The notes under the pieces were generated by a model, which worked only from the letters and a program-made list of their open reading frames with translations, was not told the origin of the DNA and did no database searches. Below are positions 54,123 to 63,759 of a stretch of DNA of 64,000 nt, piece by piece. Origin of the DNA: Enterococcus sp. BWB1-3. Its GTDB lineage: Bacteria; Bacillota; Bacilli; Lactobacillales; Enterococcaceae. The first letter of the stretch is position 1; each line of letters begins with the position of its first letter. Made by a program: the position numbers and the translations under genes. Where the stretch lies: positions 1 through 64,000 of the forward strand of contig NZ_JADOEP010000013.1 of the NCBI RefSeq assembly GCF_016745275.1. The letters run 5' to 3'.

Positions 54123-55547
54123 TTATTTAATTAAAATATAGTCCAGTCCCACCAGCTTCGCCCAGGTAATAATCTGGTCTGAGGTTACGTTCAGTGAAAC
54201 TACAGTATGATGTCCGCCGCCTGCTTCAATCCATGCTCCAACCCCTTCCTGGAAGTTTGGTTTTACTTCCCACAGCACACGGGCAACCGGCAGCATAGGT
54301 GCTTCCTCTGTTGGTTCGAACAACTCTACTTCATTGATCAGCAGCTTATAATGCGTCCCGAAGTCTGCCATTGAAACTACGACACCCGCTCCTGCTTTGC
54401 CGTCAAATACCAGACGTGCCGGATCTTCACGATCACCCATTGAAAGAGGTGAAACAATAATTTTGGGTTTATTATTTGCCAGCGTCGGATCAACTTCCAT
54501 CATATGAGACTGCAGAATGAATTCACGACCAGCTTCCAGCTCATAAGTATAGTCTTCCATAAATCCGGTATTTTCATTACGAGCCATTACTTTCATTAAA
54601 CGATCAATTGCTGCAGTTTTCCAGTCCCCTTCGCCGGCAAATCCATATCCTTCAGCCATCAAGCGCTGAACGGCCAGCCCTGGCAGCTGCTGCATGCCAT
54701 ACAGATCTTCAAAGTTTGAACTAAACGCATTATAATTGCCTGCTTCAAGGAAATGACGAATGCCGATTTCCTGACGAGCCTGCACTTTTACATGCGCTTC
54801 CCATATTTCATGATCATAGTCTCCATAGTCAAAATCATAAAGGTTTTTATATTCTGCAAACAACGCATCAACTTCTTCATCTTTTACCGCATCAATATAT
54901 CGAACCAAATCGCCAATCCCAAAATAATCGACAACCCAGCCAAATTGAATTTGCGCCTCTACTTTATCCCCTTCTGTTACAGCCACATTCCGCATGTTAT
55001 CTCCGAAGCGGGCAACCTTGATATTGAAGCTTTCATTAAAGGCAACAGCCACGTCCATCCATTCAGCAATCTGCTTTTGAACTTCCTGACGTTTCCAGTA
55101 GCCAACGACAATTTTATTTTGTTTTTTCAGACGAGCATTAATAAAGCCGTATTCACGATCTCCGTGAGCAGCCTGATTCAAGTTCATAAAGTCCATATCA
55201 ATTGTTTGCCATGGAATACTTTCATTGTATTGGGTTGCTAAATGAAGCAGCGGTTTTTGCAGCAATTTCGTTCCACGAATCCACATTTTTGCAGGTGAGA
55301 AGGTATGCATCCAGGTAATTACACCGGCTACTTCATCCCGATAGTTAACTTCCTTCATAATACGAGTTATTGCATCTGCTGAAACAGCCAGCTCCTGCAG
55401 AACAACAGGATAAGAGAGCTTGCCATTGTCATTTAATTCTTTTACCATTTCTTCTGCATGACTGCGTACCTCCTGCAATGCTTCTTCTCCATACAAATGC
55501 TGTGAGCCTACAACAAACCAAAATTCTTTCTTTTCTACTGTTAACAT
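54123..55547 (-). CDS. araA: L-arabinose isomerase
   Basis: A 474-residue isomerase converting L-arabinose to L-ribulose, Mn2+-dependent and cytoplasmic. The N-terminal FWFVVGSQHLYGEEAL, the catalytic region AEGYGFAGEGDWKTAA (Glu near 306), EDYTYELEAGREFILQSHMMEVDP (Glu and His near 332-350) and the final His in EAGGGHHTVVSLNV near 446 are all present. The length is standard. It is last in the araB-araD-araA set, separated from araD by about 150 bp without a clear terminator. AGGAGCG precedes the ATG. Confidence 0.96.
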   Translation of the reverse strand: MLTVEKKEFWFVVGSQHLYGEEALQEVRSHAEEMVKELNDNGKLSYPVVLQELAVSADAITRIMKEVNYRDEVAGVITWMHTFSPAKMWIRGTKLLQKPLLHLATQYNESIPWQTIDMDFMNLNQAAHGDREYGFINARLKKQNKIVVGYWKRQEVQKQIAEWMDVAVAFNESFNIKVARFGDNMRNVAVTEGDKVEAQIQFGWVVDYFGIGDLVRYIDAVKDEEVDALFAEYKNLYDFDYGDYDHEIWEAHVKVQARQEIGIRHFLEAGNYNAFSSNFEDLYGMQQLPGLAVQRLMAEGYGFAGEGDWKTAAIDRLMKVMARNENTGFMEDYTYELEAGREFILQSHMMEVDPTLANNKPKIIVSPLSMGDREDPARLVFDGKAGAGVVVSMADFGTHYKLLINEVELFEPTEEAPMLPVARVLWEVKPNFQEGVGAWIEAGGGHHTVVSLNVTSDQIITWAKLVGLDYILIK

Positions 55548-55698
55548 ATTATTCGCTCCTTCACTAGTTTAATTGGGCGGTTACATATGTGTATCTACAA
55601 GTCTTACTGACATTCAATTTTCAATACAAAGCTTCCAAGTCTTAGATGCTTTGCTCGTTTCACACATTCATACCCATTCCTGTTATTTTTAAATCAGG

Positions 55699-56394
55699 TT
55701 ATTTCTGTCCATAATAAGCATCTTTTCCATGCTTTCTTAAATAGTGCTTATCTAAAATCCGCTGCGGCAGTTCTTCCGCAAAGCTGTTCAGCTGGCGGGC
55801 AAAAAGATTCATCTTACATACTTCTTCCAGAACCACAGCATTCATTACAGCGCCGGCTGCACTTTTCCCCCAAGTGAACGGTCCATGCCCGTGAAGTAAG
55901 ACTCCGGGTACTTCCATCGGGGCAATCCCTCTTTCTTTAAAAGTCTGAACAATAGCGTGCCCGGTTTCTTCCTCGTAGCCTCTGTCAATCTCTTCCTGAG
56001 TCAAAAAGCGTGCACAGGGAACTGTTCCGTAAAATGTATCTGCATGAGTTGTTCCCATCGGAGGAACATCCAGTCCTGCCTGAGCCCAGATCGTTGCCCA
56101 TGCTGAATGAGTATGAACTATTCCGCCTATATCTTCATATTGACGATACAGCACTGCATGGGTCGGTGTATCAGAAGAAGGATTCAGTTTACCTTCAATC
56201 ACATTTCCTTCCAGATCGCAGACAATCATATCATCCGGTGTCAGTGTTTCATAATCCACTCCCGAAGGCTTAATCACAAACAGCTCCTTGTCCTTGTCAA
56301 TCCCACTGACATTTCCCCAGGTATATTTAATCAAGCCCTGTTTCGGAAGCTCCAGATTGGCATAATAGACTTCTTCTTTTAATACTTCAAGCAC
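55699..56394 (-). CDS. araD: L-ribulose-5-phosphate 4-epimerase
   Basis: A 231-residue zinc-dependent aldolase-class II epimerase that converts L-ribulose 5-phosphate to D-xylulose 5-phosphate. Zinc ligands and the catalytic Asp are visible in DTPTHAVLYRQY, GGIVHTHSAWATIWAQ (His pair near 94-96) and VLLHGHGPFTWG (His near 168). The frame opens at TTG 56421, but GTG 56394 lies seven bases after GGGGG and gives the family start MLEVLKEEVYYANLELPK; I therefore chose GTG. It lies 45 bp after araB. Confidence 0.93.
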   Translation of the reverse strand: MLEVLKEEVYYANLELPKQGLIKYTWGNVSGIDKDKELFVIKPSGVDYETLTPDDMIVCDLEGNVIEGKLNPSSDTPTHAVLYRQYEDIGGIVHTHSAWATIWAQAGLDVPPMGTTHADTFYGTVPCARFLTQEEIDRGYEEETGHAIVQTFKERGIAPMEVPGVLLHGHGPFTWGKSAAGAVMNAVVLEEVCKMNLFARQLNSFAEELPQRILDKHYLRKHGKDAYYGQK

Positions 56395-56439
56395 ATATAT
56401 TTCCCCCTTCTCTGTTTCCAATGCATTGATTTATGTCGC

Positions 56440-58041
56440 TTAGTTCAAAAATTCAACAGCCGCTTTTTCAATAGGCAACCCTGTTGCATATCGCTTCGCA
56501 AACTGCTCAAAGCCTTTAACATCTTCCAGATCAGGCACAACTTCAATTCCTTCATTGCTGCCAAACACCTGAATATTTAAATAATCGGTTAAATTTTGTC
56601 CCTGCTTTGCATACTTCAAATAATCTGCAAGAAGTGCAATTCCCCAGGCTCCGCCTTCTCCGGCAGTTTCCATCAGTGAAACAGGCGTATCCATCGCTGC
56701 CGCCAATATTCGCTGCGCCACTCCTTCAGTCTTAAAAATGCCGCCATGTCCCATGACCCTGTCAATATTGACCTGTTCTTCTTCCACCAGTATCTTCATA
56801 CCGATTTGCAACGCTCCAAATGCTGAATAAAGATGAACCCGCATAAAATTCGCCAAGTTAAACAGACTGTCCGGTGTCCGCACAAACAACGGTCTTCCTT
56901 CCGATATGTGCGTTATATTTTCTCCGGAGAAGTAGCCGTAAGAAAGTAATCCGCCGCAGTCTTTATCACCTACCAGTGCTTGTTTGAACAATACTTCATA
57001 CAAGTGTTCTGTACTTATATCAAATCCACTGACATCTGCAAATTCTTTGAACAGCTTCACCCATGCATTAATCTCAGAGGAACAATTATTGGCGTGCACC
57101 ATTGCTGCAAGATCACCTGCCGGCGTTGTAACCAAATCCAGCTCCGGATGTACGTTCTTCAACTCCTTTTCCAAAACAATCATGGCAAAAACAGAGGTTC
57201 CAGCTGAGATATTCCCTGTCCGCAGAGCTACACTGTTTGTTGCTGTCATACCAGTTCCTGCATCTCCTTCCGGCGGGCAAAGAGGAATCCCTGCTTTTAA
57301 ATCACCTGTCGGATCAAGCAGCTTCGCTCCTGCTTCAGTCAGCTGCCCGGCACTTTCACCTGCCACCAAAACCGTTGGCAGAATATCTTTCAGCTTCCAT
57401 AAAAATTGCTTTCCCTTCACCTGTTGATCAAATTTTTCAAGCATATCAGAATCATACTCTTTTTTCTGAGGATCTATCGGGAACATCCCTGATGCATCTC
57501 CTACTCCCAGAACCTTTTCACCTGTCAGCTGCCAATGTACATAGCCGGCCAGCGTTGTAAAAAATACTGTGTCTTTTACATGCGTCTCATTATTTAGAAT
57601 CGCCTGATAAAGATGAGCGATACTCCATCGCTGAGGAATATTATAGTCAAATAAAGCAGTCAGCTCTTTTTCTGCCTCTGCTGTGATTGAATTTCTCCAG
57701 GTTCGAAACGGCACCAGCAGCTGATCCTCTTTATCAAAAGCCATATAGCCATGCATCATTGCACTAAATCCAATCGCTCCAACCTGAGTCAGCTCTGCAT
57801 CAAACAATGTCCATACCTCATGTTTCAAGTGCTGATAACTTTCCTGCAGCCCCGACCAAATCTCTTCCAAGCTGTATGTCCAAATACCATCAATCAATTG
57901 ATTTTCCCACTCGTGACTTCCTGACGCGATGGGTTTTTGCTGTTTGTCAATCAATACTGCCTTGATTCTTGTTGAACCCAATTCAATCCCCAGTGAAGTA
58001 TTTCCCTGAATAATTGACTCTCTTACTGCCTGCTTATCCAT
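56440..58041 (-). CDS. araB: L-ribulokinase, FGGY family
   Basis: A 533-residue FGGY-family sugar kinase, the kind used as ribulokinase in Lactobacillales: L-ribulose + ATP to L-ribulose 5-phosphate. The N-terminal phosphate-1 motif is [17 protein letters not shown] near residue 16, the adenosine/phosphate-2 motif is [15 protein letters not shown], and [20 protein letters not shown] is near 430. The sequence type differs from E. coli AraB, so the assignment relies on operon context. Upstream ATGs are in frame, but ATG 58041 follows GGAGGG and is preferred. First gene of the ara operon, behind AraR operators and a cre-like site. Confidence 0.88.
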   Translation of the reverse strand: MDKQAVRESIIQGNTSLGIELGSTRIKAVLIDKQQKPIASGSHEWENQLIDGIWTYSLEEIWSGLQESYQHLKHEVWTLFDAELTQVGAIGFSAMMHGYMAFDKEDQLLVPFRTWRNSITAEAEKELTALFDYNIPQRWSIAHLYQAILNNETHVKDTVFFTTLAGYVHWQLTGEKVLGVGDASGMFPIDPQKKEYDSDMLEKFDQQVKGKQFLWKLKDILPTVLVAGESAGQLTEAGAKLLDPTGDLKAGIPLCPPEGDAGTGMTATNSVALRTGNISAGTSVFAMIVLEKELKNVHPELDLVTTPAGDLAAMVHANNCSSEINAWVKLFKEFADVSGFDISTEHLYEVLFKQALVGDKDCGGLLSYGYFSGENITHISEGRPLFVRTPDSLFNLANFMRVHLYSAFGALQIGMKILVEEEQVNIDRVMGHGGIFKTEGVAQRILAAAMDTPVSLMETAGEGGAWGIALLADYLKYAKQGQNLTDYLNIQVFGSNEGIEVVPDLEDVKGFEQFAKRYATGLPIEKAAVEFLN

Positions 58042-58052
58042 GCCAGCCCTCC

Positions 58053-58066
58053 TGTATACGTTTTCA
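58053..58066 (-). promoter_or_regulatory. cre-like site in the araB leader
   Basis: TGAAAACGTATACA on the minus strand matches the CcpA consensus TGWNANCGNTNWCA at 13 of 14 positions. It lies immediately upstream of the ribosome site, so CcpA would block early elongation. Confidence 0.55.
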
Positions 58067-58119
58067 TTCATTCGAAAAAAAATTTCCATAAAAAATTCTT
58101 CTTCTGCTTTTTCAAAGGA

Positions 58120-58176
58120 AGTATACCACATTTGTACGTACATGTAAACGAGTTAATCGAATTTGTACGCACAAAA
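58120..58176 (-). promoter_or_regulatory. araB promoter with two AraR operators
   Basis: On the minus strand TTTACA (58143-58148), a 17-nt spacer and TATACT (58120-58125) form a strong promoter. An AraR-like operator ATTTGTACGTACATGT (58130-58145) fills the spacer, and a second, AATTTGTACGCACAAAA (58160-58176), lies just upstream. Two spaced sites fit cooperative AraR binding as in Bacillus subtilis. Confidence 0.8.
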
Positions 58177-58205
58177 AAAAGAAACGAACTTTATCTGTTC
58201 GTTTC
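58172..58205 (-). terminator. Terminator of araR
   Basis: A perfect 9-bp stem GAAACGAAC/GTTCGTTTC (58181-58189 with 58197-58205) followed by eight T residues on the minus strand. It separates araR from the araB promoter. Confidence 0.8.
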
Positions 58206-58273
58206 CATTCCTACTATTATTTTTCTGCTATCTGTTATTCTGACGAGGCTGTTCTGACGGAAAAAATATCTTC

Positions 58274-59362
58274 TCAATAAGACTGCTTTTTCAGTACTGA
58301 TTGACGTTCAATCACTTCCGGCTCATACACAATACTGTCACTGAGCGTCTTTGTTTCAATCGCTTTAATCATCCACTTAGCTGCATCTATTCCCAGCTTT
58401 TCTTTCGGATGACTGATGGTGGTTAAAGCGACCTCACCGGCTGTACTTAATGTCGAGTTATCCTGCCCGATAATGGAAATATCCTGAGGAATCATTTTTC
58501 CTGCAGCAATTAACCGCTGAACAAGCAGATTAGCAATCTCATCGTTATAGCAGACGACCCCTTTAACAGCAGACTGCTTCTCTAACAAACGACTGGCAAC
58601 GGTCTCTGTAATACTTGCTTTTTCCTCTGTAGCATACGTAAAAATATTTTGTGAATCAAATGTCAGCCCATATGTTTCAAAAGCATCAATGAATCCTCTC
58701 ATCCGAAGTTTCCCCTGTAAATCATCCATCTTCACAATCAAGGCCAGCTCGTTTATACCGTTTTCCAGCATGTAAGAGGTAGCCAGGAAACCAGCCTTTA
58801 CATCATCCAGGCAAATGGAGGGGAGATCAATTGCTTCATAATATGCATTAATCATTACAACTGGAATCCCAGCCTCCTTAAATGATAAATAATAAGAAAG
58901 ATTTGGATTATACTGATTGCTTTTGGTTGGCTCGACAATTAGCCCGTCAACTTGTTGTAGGAGCATGTTTTCCAGGCATTTCTTCTCCTGCTCCGGATTG
59001 TTATTTGTACTGGCAAGCAGCAGAGAATAACCTTTCTTTTGCAGCTCTTCTTCAATCCCCCGAATAATTGAGGGAAAAATATAATCTGATAAATAAGTAG
59101 TAATAACACCAATTGTTTTTGTTCTTTTTTCAGAACTGTTTTGATTTTTAAAACGGTCATCTACATAAGTGCCGGAGCCTTTTTCTTTTCTTAAAAACCC
59201 TTCATTAACCAAAACGGCAATCGCCTGCCGGATGGTGTGACGACTTACTTGATAACTGTCCATCAGCTTAAGTTCCGGGGGTATCACTGAACCGACAGGA
59301 TATTCCTCGCTTACTATTTTCGAGCGGAGCTCCTCCGCAATGACATTATACTTAGACACCAT
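58274..59362 (-). CDS. araR: Arabinose repressor AraR (GntR-LacI chimera)
   Basis: A 362-residue repressor with a GntR winged helix (residues 1-70; PPELKLMDSYQVSRHTIRQAIAVL) joined to a LacI/GalR-type sugar-binding domain (TIGVITTYLSDYIFPSIIRGIEEELQKKGY onward). This domain combination defines AraR. Arabinose binding should release it from operators at araB and at its own promoter, both seen here. The C-terminus EVIERQSVLKK is conserved. GGAGGACT precedes the ATG. It lies on the same strand upstream of araB but ends in its own terminator. Confidence 0.93.
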   Translation of the reverse strand: MVSKYNVIAEELRSKIVSEEYPVGSVIPPELKLMDSYQVSRHTIRQAIAVLVNEGFLRKEKGSGTYVDDRFKNQNSSEKRTKTIGVITTYLSDYIFPSIIRGIEEELQKKGYSLLLASTNNNPEQEKKCLENMLLQQVDGLIVEPTKSNQYNPNLSYYLSFKEAGIPVVMINAYYEAIDLPSICLDDVKAGFLATSYMLENGINELALIVKMDDLQGKLRMRGFIDAFETYGLTFDSQNIFTYATEEKASITETVASRLLEKQSAVKGVVCYNDEIANLLVQRLIAAGKMIPQDISIIGQDNSTLSTAGEVALTTISHPKEKLGIDAAKWMIKAIETKTLSDSIVYEPEVIERQSVLKKQSY

Positions 59363-59379
59363 GATAGTCCTCCAACGTA

Positions 59380-59427
59380 AATTTGTACGTACAATTTTAT
59401 CATATGATGATTTGGCAAAAATAGCAA
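59380..59427 (-). promoter_or_regulatory. araR promoter with autoregulatory operator
   Basis: TTGCTA (59422-59427), 17-nt spacer, TATGAT (59399-59404) on the minus strand, followed by a near-perfect palindrome AATTTGTACGTACAATT (59380-59396) over the start point. Confidence 0.8.
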
Positions 59428-59554
59428 GTCAGGAATGATTGAGAAGTAGAACGAAAATCAAAAATACAGCGTTTTCCCAACCTAAGCTGTTACTTATATA
59501 GAAAGAGCCCCCAAAACCTGAAGTCGGATTCAGCATTTCGGAACTCCCCTCTTT

Positions 59555-60886
59555 TTAATAATCATACCTCTTGCGTTTAGATGAAGCTGGAATGTTTAAG
59601 GCCTCACGATATTTGGCCACCGTTCTTCTGGCAATCTCAATCTTCTTCTCCTTCAGCAGTTCGACTAGTTTTTGATCAGAAATTGGTTTAGCTTTATCTT
59701 CCTCATCAATCAGCTGCTGAATAAATTTTTTCACGTCAATTGCTGACATCTCTTCTTTACTGTCAGCTCCGCGAGACAAGCCCTGGGAGAAAAAGGAACG
59801 AAGCTCGAATGAGCCGAAGTTTGTTTCAAGATATTTCCCATTCACAGTTCGACTGACAGTAGACTCATGAATATCCAAATCCTGTGCAATTTCCTTTAAG
59901 GTCATTGGTTTAATCGGTCGTCCAGGTTTCAAAAAGAAATCCTTCTGTCTAGCAACAATTTCTTTTCCAACACGCAGAATGGTATCGCCTCTTTGAGCAA
60001 CTGTTTTCTGCAGCCATTCAAAATCTTTCTTTTTCTCTGAAATATATTCCTGAACTTCCTTGTCTTTTGTTTCTTCCATTTTCTTAAAATAAGCTTCCTG
60101 AAAACGAATTTGAGGTGCCCCTTCTTTGTTTGAGATCACGATTAACTGATCTCCTTCAATTTTTACTTTTAAATCAGGACGAATATAAATACCTAAAGTC
60201 GAACCAAAAATACTTCCCGGTGAAGGAGTCAGTGTTTGTATATAATCAAAAATTTCCTGAACCTCTGTTAGTTCGATTTCAAACTTTTTACTGATATCTG
60301 CCCATTTCCGATTGGCAAGAGCTGTAAACTCTTCTTCCAGTACAATATAAGCAAGAACAGGTGCCTGATCATCCCGCTCAGTTTGCAGCATAAGACATTC
60401 CCTCAAATCTCTGGCCCCAATGCCGGCAGGGTCCAGCTGTTGAAGCAGGGTCAATGCATCCAGCATTTCTATTTCCTCAGCACCTGCATTTTCTGCAGCT
60501 TCTTCAAGAGAAATGGTCAGGTAGCCATTTAAATCAATAAACTCTGTTAAAAACATCACTAATGTCCGCAAATATGTATCACGATAATTGAGATGAATCT
60601 GATCAATTAAATATTCAAATAAGGAAATCGAGCTGTCAGGAATCTGATTCATCAGATTGGACTCTTTTTCATTATTGTATTGTGTACTTCGACTGCCTGA
60701 GTATGTATAGTCGCTATGATTGGGCTGCAGCTCAATCAGGGGATTTTCCAACGCTTTATTTTCAATAAATGTCTGCAGCTCTTCTGTGTTGTACTGCAGT
60801 ACTTGGATAGATTGCTGAAGCTGCTGTGTCATGGCTAATTTTTGAACTTGTTTTTGCTGTTGAGACAAGTGCTGCTCAAATTTCAT
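59555..60886 (-). CDS. rpoN: RNA polymerase sigma-54 factor
   Basis: A 443-residue sigma-54. Region I is Gln-rich (FEQHLSQQQKQVQKLAMTQQLQQSIQVLQ), the core-binding region is in the middle, the HTH is LKEIAQDLDIHESTVSRTVNGKYLET near 322, and the C-terminal RpoN box reads ARRTVAKYREALNIP. It directs promoters of the -24/-12 type that need AAA+ activators such as LevR or ManR, which control mannose-class PTS operons in related bacteria. No such activator or -24/-12 promoter was noticed in this window. The frame opens at TTG 60895; ATG 60886 after GGGAGA gives the usual start. Confidence 0.94.
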   Translation of the reverse strand: MKFEQHLSQQQKQVQKLAMTQQLQQSIQVLQYNTEELQTFIENKALENPLIELQPNHSDYTYSGSRSTQYNNEKESNLMNQIPDSSISLFEYLIDQIHLNYRDTYLRTLVMFLTEFIDLNGYLTISLEEAAENAGAEEIEMLDALTLLQQLDPAGIGARDLRECLMLQTERDDQAPVLAYIVLEEEFTALANRKWADISKKFEIELTEVQEIFDYIQTLTPSPGSIFGSTLGIYIRPDLKVKIEGDQLIVISNKEGAPQIRFQEAYFKKMEETKDKEVQEYISEKKKDFEWLQKTVAQRGDTILRVGKEIVARQKDFFLKPGRPIKPMTLKEIAQDLDIHESTVSRTVNGKYLETNFGSFELRSFFSQGLSRGADSKEEMSAIDVKKFIQQLIDEEDKAKPISDQKLVELLKEKKIEIARRTVAKYREALNIPASSKRKRYDY

Positions 60887-60903
60887 AAATTTCAATCTCC
60901 CAC

Positions 60904-60932
60904 TTGTTTTTTTTGAAAATATCCGCTAAACT
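60904..60932 (+). promoter_or_regulatory. Promoter of tRNA-Arg
   Basis: TTGTTT (60904-60909), 17-nt spacer, TAAACT (60927-60932), 13 nt before the tRNA. Confidence 0.5.
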
Positions 60933-60945
60933 AGTATTCGTGCCT

Positions 60946-61017
60946 GCGCCCTTAGTGTAGTGGATATCACGTAAGATTCCGGTTCTTGAGACGGGGGTTC
61001 GATTCCCTCAGGGCGCG
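60946..61017 (+). tRNA. tRNA-Arg (anticodon CCG)
   Basis: A 72-nt cloverleaf: acceptor GCGCCCT/AGGGCGC perfect, anticodon stem TAAGA/TCTTG with loop TTCCGGT (anticodon CCG), and T stem GGGGG/CCCTC with loop TTCGATT. CCA is not encoded. Divergent from rpoN. Confidence 0.9.
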
Positions 61018-61135
61018 TAATTTATAAAAGTATTTGTTATACTCTTGTTTACAACGTTCTTTAAATATTGACTTCATAAAGGATTATAACATATTTTCAA
61101 TTACATTTTAATTCATAGTTTTTAGGTGAATGTAT

Positions 61136-61189
61136 GTAAAAAATCAAAACCGACAGTGAAGTTTCTGAAAAGAATTCACTGCCGGTTTT
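61136..61189 (-). terminator. Terminator of the nitroreductase gene
   Basis: A 15-bp stem with one G-U (61146-61160 with 61175-61189) followed by TTTTGATTTTTT on the minus strand. It could also act on the plus strand behind tRNA-Arg. Confidence 0.75.
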
Positions 61190-61270
61190 CTTTGTTCTTT
61201 CTATCTGCACCTATGGTAAATCCCTGCTGAAGCTGCTTAAGTACTTTATACTCTTTTTGTTCAGATTTCT

Positions 61271-62047
61271 TCAGACACTTTTCCATTCATCCAGCATCAG
61301 CTTCACAGAGCGAGTCATTTCATCAGAAAATTCAGTACCTGTCTTTCTGAAATAGTTGAACTGACCAAAGTTTTCTGCATTAAATTTATTCTTGGAATTA
61401 AACTCTTTTTCCTTATCTGCCATCATTTCCTGAAGCTCTGCATCAGAAAGATGATGATAGGTTTCCTCAGATACGATAAACTTGCTGTCAAAGCGTGTAT
61501 TAACTGAACGTTTGTAATTATCAGGATAATATCCCAGACACAGCATTCCCACTGGCAGAACCCACTTGGGAAGCTTCAACAGCTCTTTGTGTATTTCATA
61601 ATTCTCAACGATGTCACCAATATAGCAGCTGCCGATCCCGCAAGCCTCAGCAGCTACGGTCGCAAAGCTTGAGGCAATTAATGTGTCCATTGCTGCCAGC
61701 AAAAATTCCCCCTCTTCCGGAAGATGAAAAGCCGTTTCTCTTTCCAGACAAACTTCAGGAACTCCCGACAGCTGATAGTAGTCATACCATCGTTGAAAAT
61801 CTGCACAAAAAATCAATAAACTAGGTGCACGAGCTATGAACGGCTGATTGTCACAGCTTTTAGCCAGTTTTTTCTTGGTTTCATCCTTTTCAACTTTAAT
61901 AACAGAATACAGCATCATGTTTCCGGCAGTTGGTGCTCTCATTGCACTTTTCAAAATAAAATCCATGTCTTCCAGTGTAATCGGACGATCCGCATACCTT
62001 CTTAGAGAAACTCTCTTCTGAAGCAACTCGTTTAACTGCTCTTTCAT
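61271..62047 (-). CDS. Nitroreductase-family flavoprotein (NfsA-like)
   Basis: A 258-residue FMN-dependent NAD(P)H oxidoreductase. The N-terminal FMN motif KRVSLRRYADRPI and the APTAGNMMLYSVI loop near residue 37 are typical, as are the AACGIGSCYIGDI helix region near 140 and the LPVGMLCLGYYPD segment near 165. The C-terminal extension of about 60 residues suggests the FRP/NfsA group of flavin or nitro-compound reductases. The natural substrate is unknown. AGGAGGAAG precedes the ATG. Single-gene unit with its own terminator. Confidence 0.87.
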   Translation of the reverse strand: MKEQLNELLQKRVSLRRYADRPITLEDMDFILKSAMRAPTAGNMMLYSVIKVEKDETKKKLAKSCDNQPFIARAPSLLIFCADFQRWYDYYQLSGVPEVCLERETAFHLPEEGEFLLAAMDTLIASSFATVAAEACGIGSCYIGDIVENYEIHKELLKLPKWVLPVGMLCLGYYPDNYKRSVNTRFDSKFIVSEETYHHLSDAELQEMMADKEKEFNSKNKFNAENFGQFNYFRKTGTEFSDEMTRSVKLMLDEWKSV

Positions 62048-62703
62048 TTTTCTTCCTCCTATATCCTATACGTATTTCAAAATATATTCTAAAAAATGCT
62101 CTAAAAACTTAACAGCAGTGCAGTTTATGCCCGTTTTTTCCGCTCTCCCCTTGTATCAAAGCAGACCTGTTATCTAAGTGGATGAAGCGAACACCTTACA
62201 GTGAGCACCATTGAGCTAAGATTTCTGTTCTAATGCACTTTCTTACTGTTCTTTTTATCGTCAAAACGCTTGATGTTAGAGGATCGCTGTCAAGTGTATC
62301 AGTTATTTATCATAGAGTTTCCATAGATTATTTTGAGCTATCATCCGTACATTTCATTGCTTTGTAAAAAGTATATCATATTTTTTGAAGGCTGATGTTG
62401 ATTTCGATAAATAATCCTGTTTATTATTAAGATCAGCTAATGAAAACAGGCGGACTTTCAAAAGAAACAGAAGCTGCAAGGGTAGCTTATTTCCCCTGCG
62501 GTATCTTTTATAAATTACTTCTATCTCTGACATTCTTCTGCCCTCTTCATTTTCTTTTTGTCATTTTTCCATCTCAAAGTTATTGAATCCAGCAGAAGCC
62601 CCTCTCACTACCATAATTCCAGCACATCAAAGAATCACAGCAAGCAGACTTCCCTAACCCGCTCACTGTGATTATATAGATAATTATCTATGAGAATAAA
62701 AGT
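62048..62703. other. Intergenic interval without a supported gene
   Basis: No ORF with a ribosome site is convincing. An 8-bp inverted repeat AATCACAG/CTGTGATT (62633-62640 with 62665-62672) and a 12-bp palindrome at 62679-62690 lie after the fabI stop; neither has a T-run. The rest shows nothing I can name. Confidence 0.4.
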
Positions 62704-63456
62704 TTATGTTAAATGGACTCCTTTATCCACATAAATAATATCTCCGATTATTCCGGCTGATAATTCACTGACTAAAAATGCACAAGCATTTCCTACTTCC
62801 TCAATTGTCACACCAGTCTTATCCGGTGTACGATCATCTGACATTTTAATAAGCTGGTCATAATTTTTAACACCTGTCACGGCCAATGTCTTAATAGCTC
62901 CAGCTGAAATACCATTTACCCGTATTTTTTCAGAGGCAAGTTCTGCAGCCAGGTATCTGACAGCTGCCTCCAGTGAAGCCTTGGCAATTCCCATCATGTT
63001 ATAATTTGGAATTGCCCGTTCTGAGCCTAAATAAGTCATGGTCACAATTCCGGAACCAGGATTCAATAACGGCTTTGCATGATGTGTCACTGCTAATAAT
63101 GAATAACTGCTGATATCCTGTGCCAACGCGTAGCCTGATCTGCTAATATCACTGACGTTACCATCCAGCTCCTCCTTATTCGCAAAAGCAACCGCATGAA
63201 CCAAACCATCAATTTTTCCGATTTTTTCTTCAATTTCTTTAAAAGCAGCAGCGATCGATTCATCCGATGCCACATCACATTCAACGAGCAGCTCACCCTC
63301 GTCTGTTAATTTAAGAATCTGCTTTTTCATTCGCTCATTTTGATACGTATAAATAATTTCTGCTCCCTGATTCTTTAATGCACTTGCACAGCCCCAGGCA
63401 ATGCTTTTTTTATTGGCTACACCCATTACTACAATTTTTTTATTTGCTAAAAACAT
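62704..63456 (-). CDS. fabI: Enoyl-ACP reductase FabI
   Basis: A 250-residue NADH-dependent enoyl-ACP reductase completing each round of fatty-acid elongation. The N-terminal VVMGVANKKSIAWGCASAL is the FabI dinucleotide site. The catalytic Tyr and Lys appear in SGIVTMTYLGSERAIPNYNMMGIAKASLEA (Tyr near 156, Lys near 163), and SAGAIKTLAVTGV follows. It is the usual triclosan target. A start at ATG 63465 is possible, but ATG 63456 with GGATGGG is better. Divergent from fabF, with FabT-like boxes between. In Enterococcus faecalis fabI and a fabF paralogue (fabO) are adjacent, which supports both the family call and the genus guess. Confidence 0.95.
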   Translation of the reverse strand: MFLANKKIVVMGVANKKSIAWGCASALKNQGAEIIYTYQNERMKKQILKLTDEGELLVECDVASDESIAAAFKEIEEKIGKIDGLVHAVAFANKEELDGNVSDISRSGYALAQDISSYSLLAVTHHAKPLLNPGSGIVTMTYLGSERAIPNYNMMGIAKASLEAAVRYLAAELASEKIRVNGISAGAIKTLAVTGVKNYDQLIKMSDDRTPDKTGVTIEEVGNACAFLVSELSAGIIGDIIYVDKGVHLT

Positions 63457-63658
63457 AAATCCCATCCATTTCTATAATTATTTTACTTCGTGAATACACC
63501 ATCATTCTTCTCCATTCAAGGGAAATATGAATAACTATGAGTTGACGAATAAAAAGACAACTGGTATCATCTGTTTGATAATGATACAATCATTCCCTAA
63601 TTGAGAATACAAAAAGAAACGACAGACATTCCCGGATGTCTGCATTATTAACTAAAAT

Positions 63659-63675
63659 ACTTTGAAAGTCAAACT
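63659..63675 (+). promoter_or_regulatory. FabT-like box 1
   Basis: ACTTTGAAAGTCAAACT is a near-perfect palindrome that fits the FabT consensus ANTTTGANNNTCAAANT. It lies in the fabI-fabF intergenic region, about 85 bp before fabF. Confidence 0.65.
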
Positions 63676-63724
63676 ATTTTATCTGTTTTTTTTAAAAAAG
63701 TTTAATTTAATAAGTGTTTTATTC

Positions 63725-63740
63725 GTTTGAAGGTCAAAAT
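63725..63740 (+). promoter_or_regulatory. FabT-like box 2
   Basis: GTTTGAAGGTCAAAAT has the same TTTGA-N-TCAAA core 65 bp further on, just upstream of the fabF ribosome site AGGAGG. Two boxes suggest acyl-ACP-dependent repression. Confidence 0.6.
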
Positions 63741-63759
63741 AACTAGTAGGAGGAACCAA

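Noticed and set aside
62421-62590. Plus-strand frame starting MKTGGLSKETEAARVAY
   Set aside because: The start looks protein-like, but there is no ribosome site and the second half is low-complexity hydrophobic; too weak.
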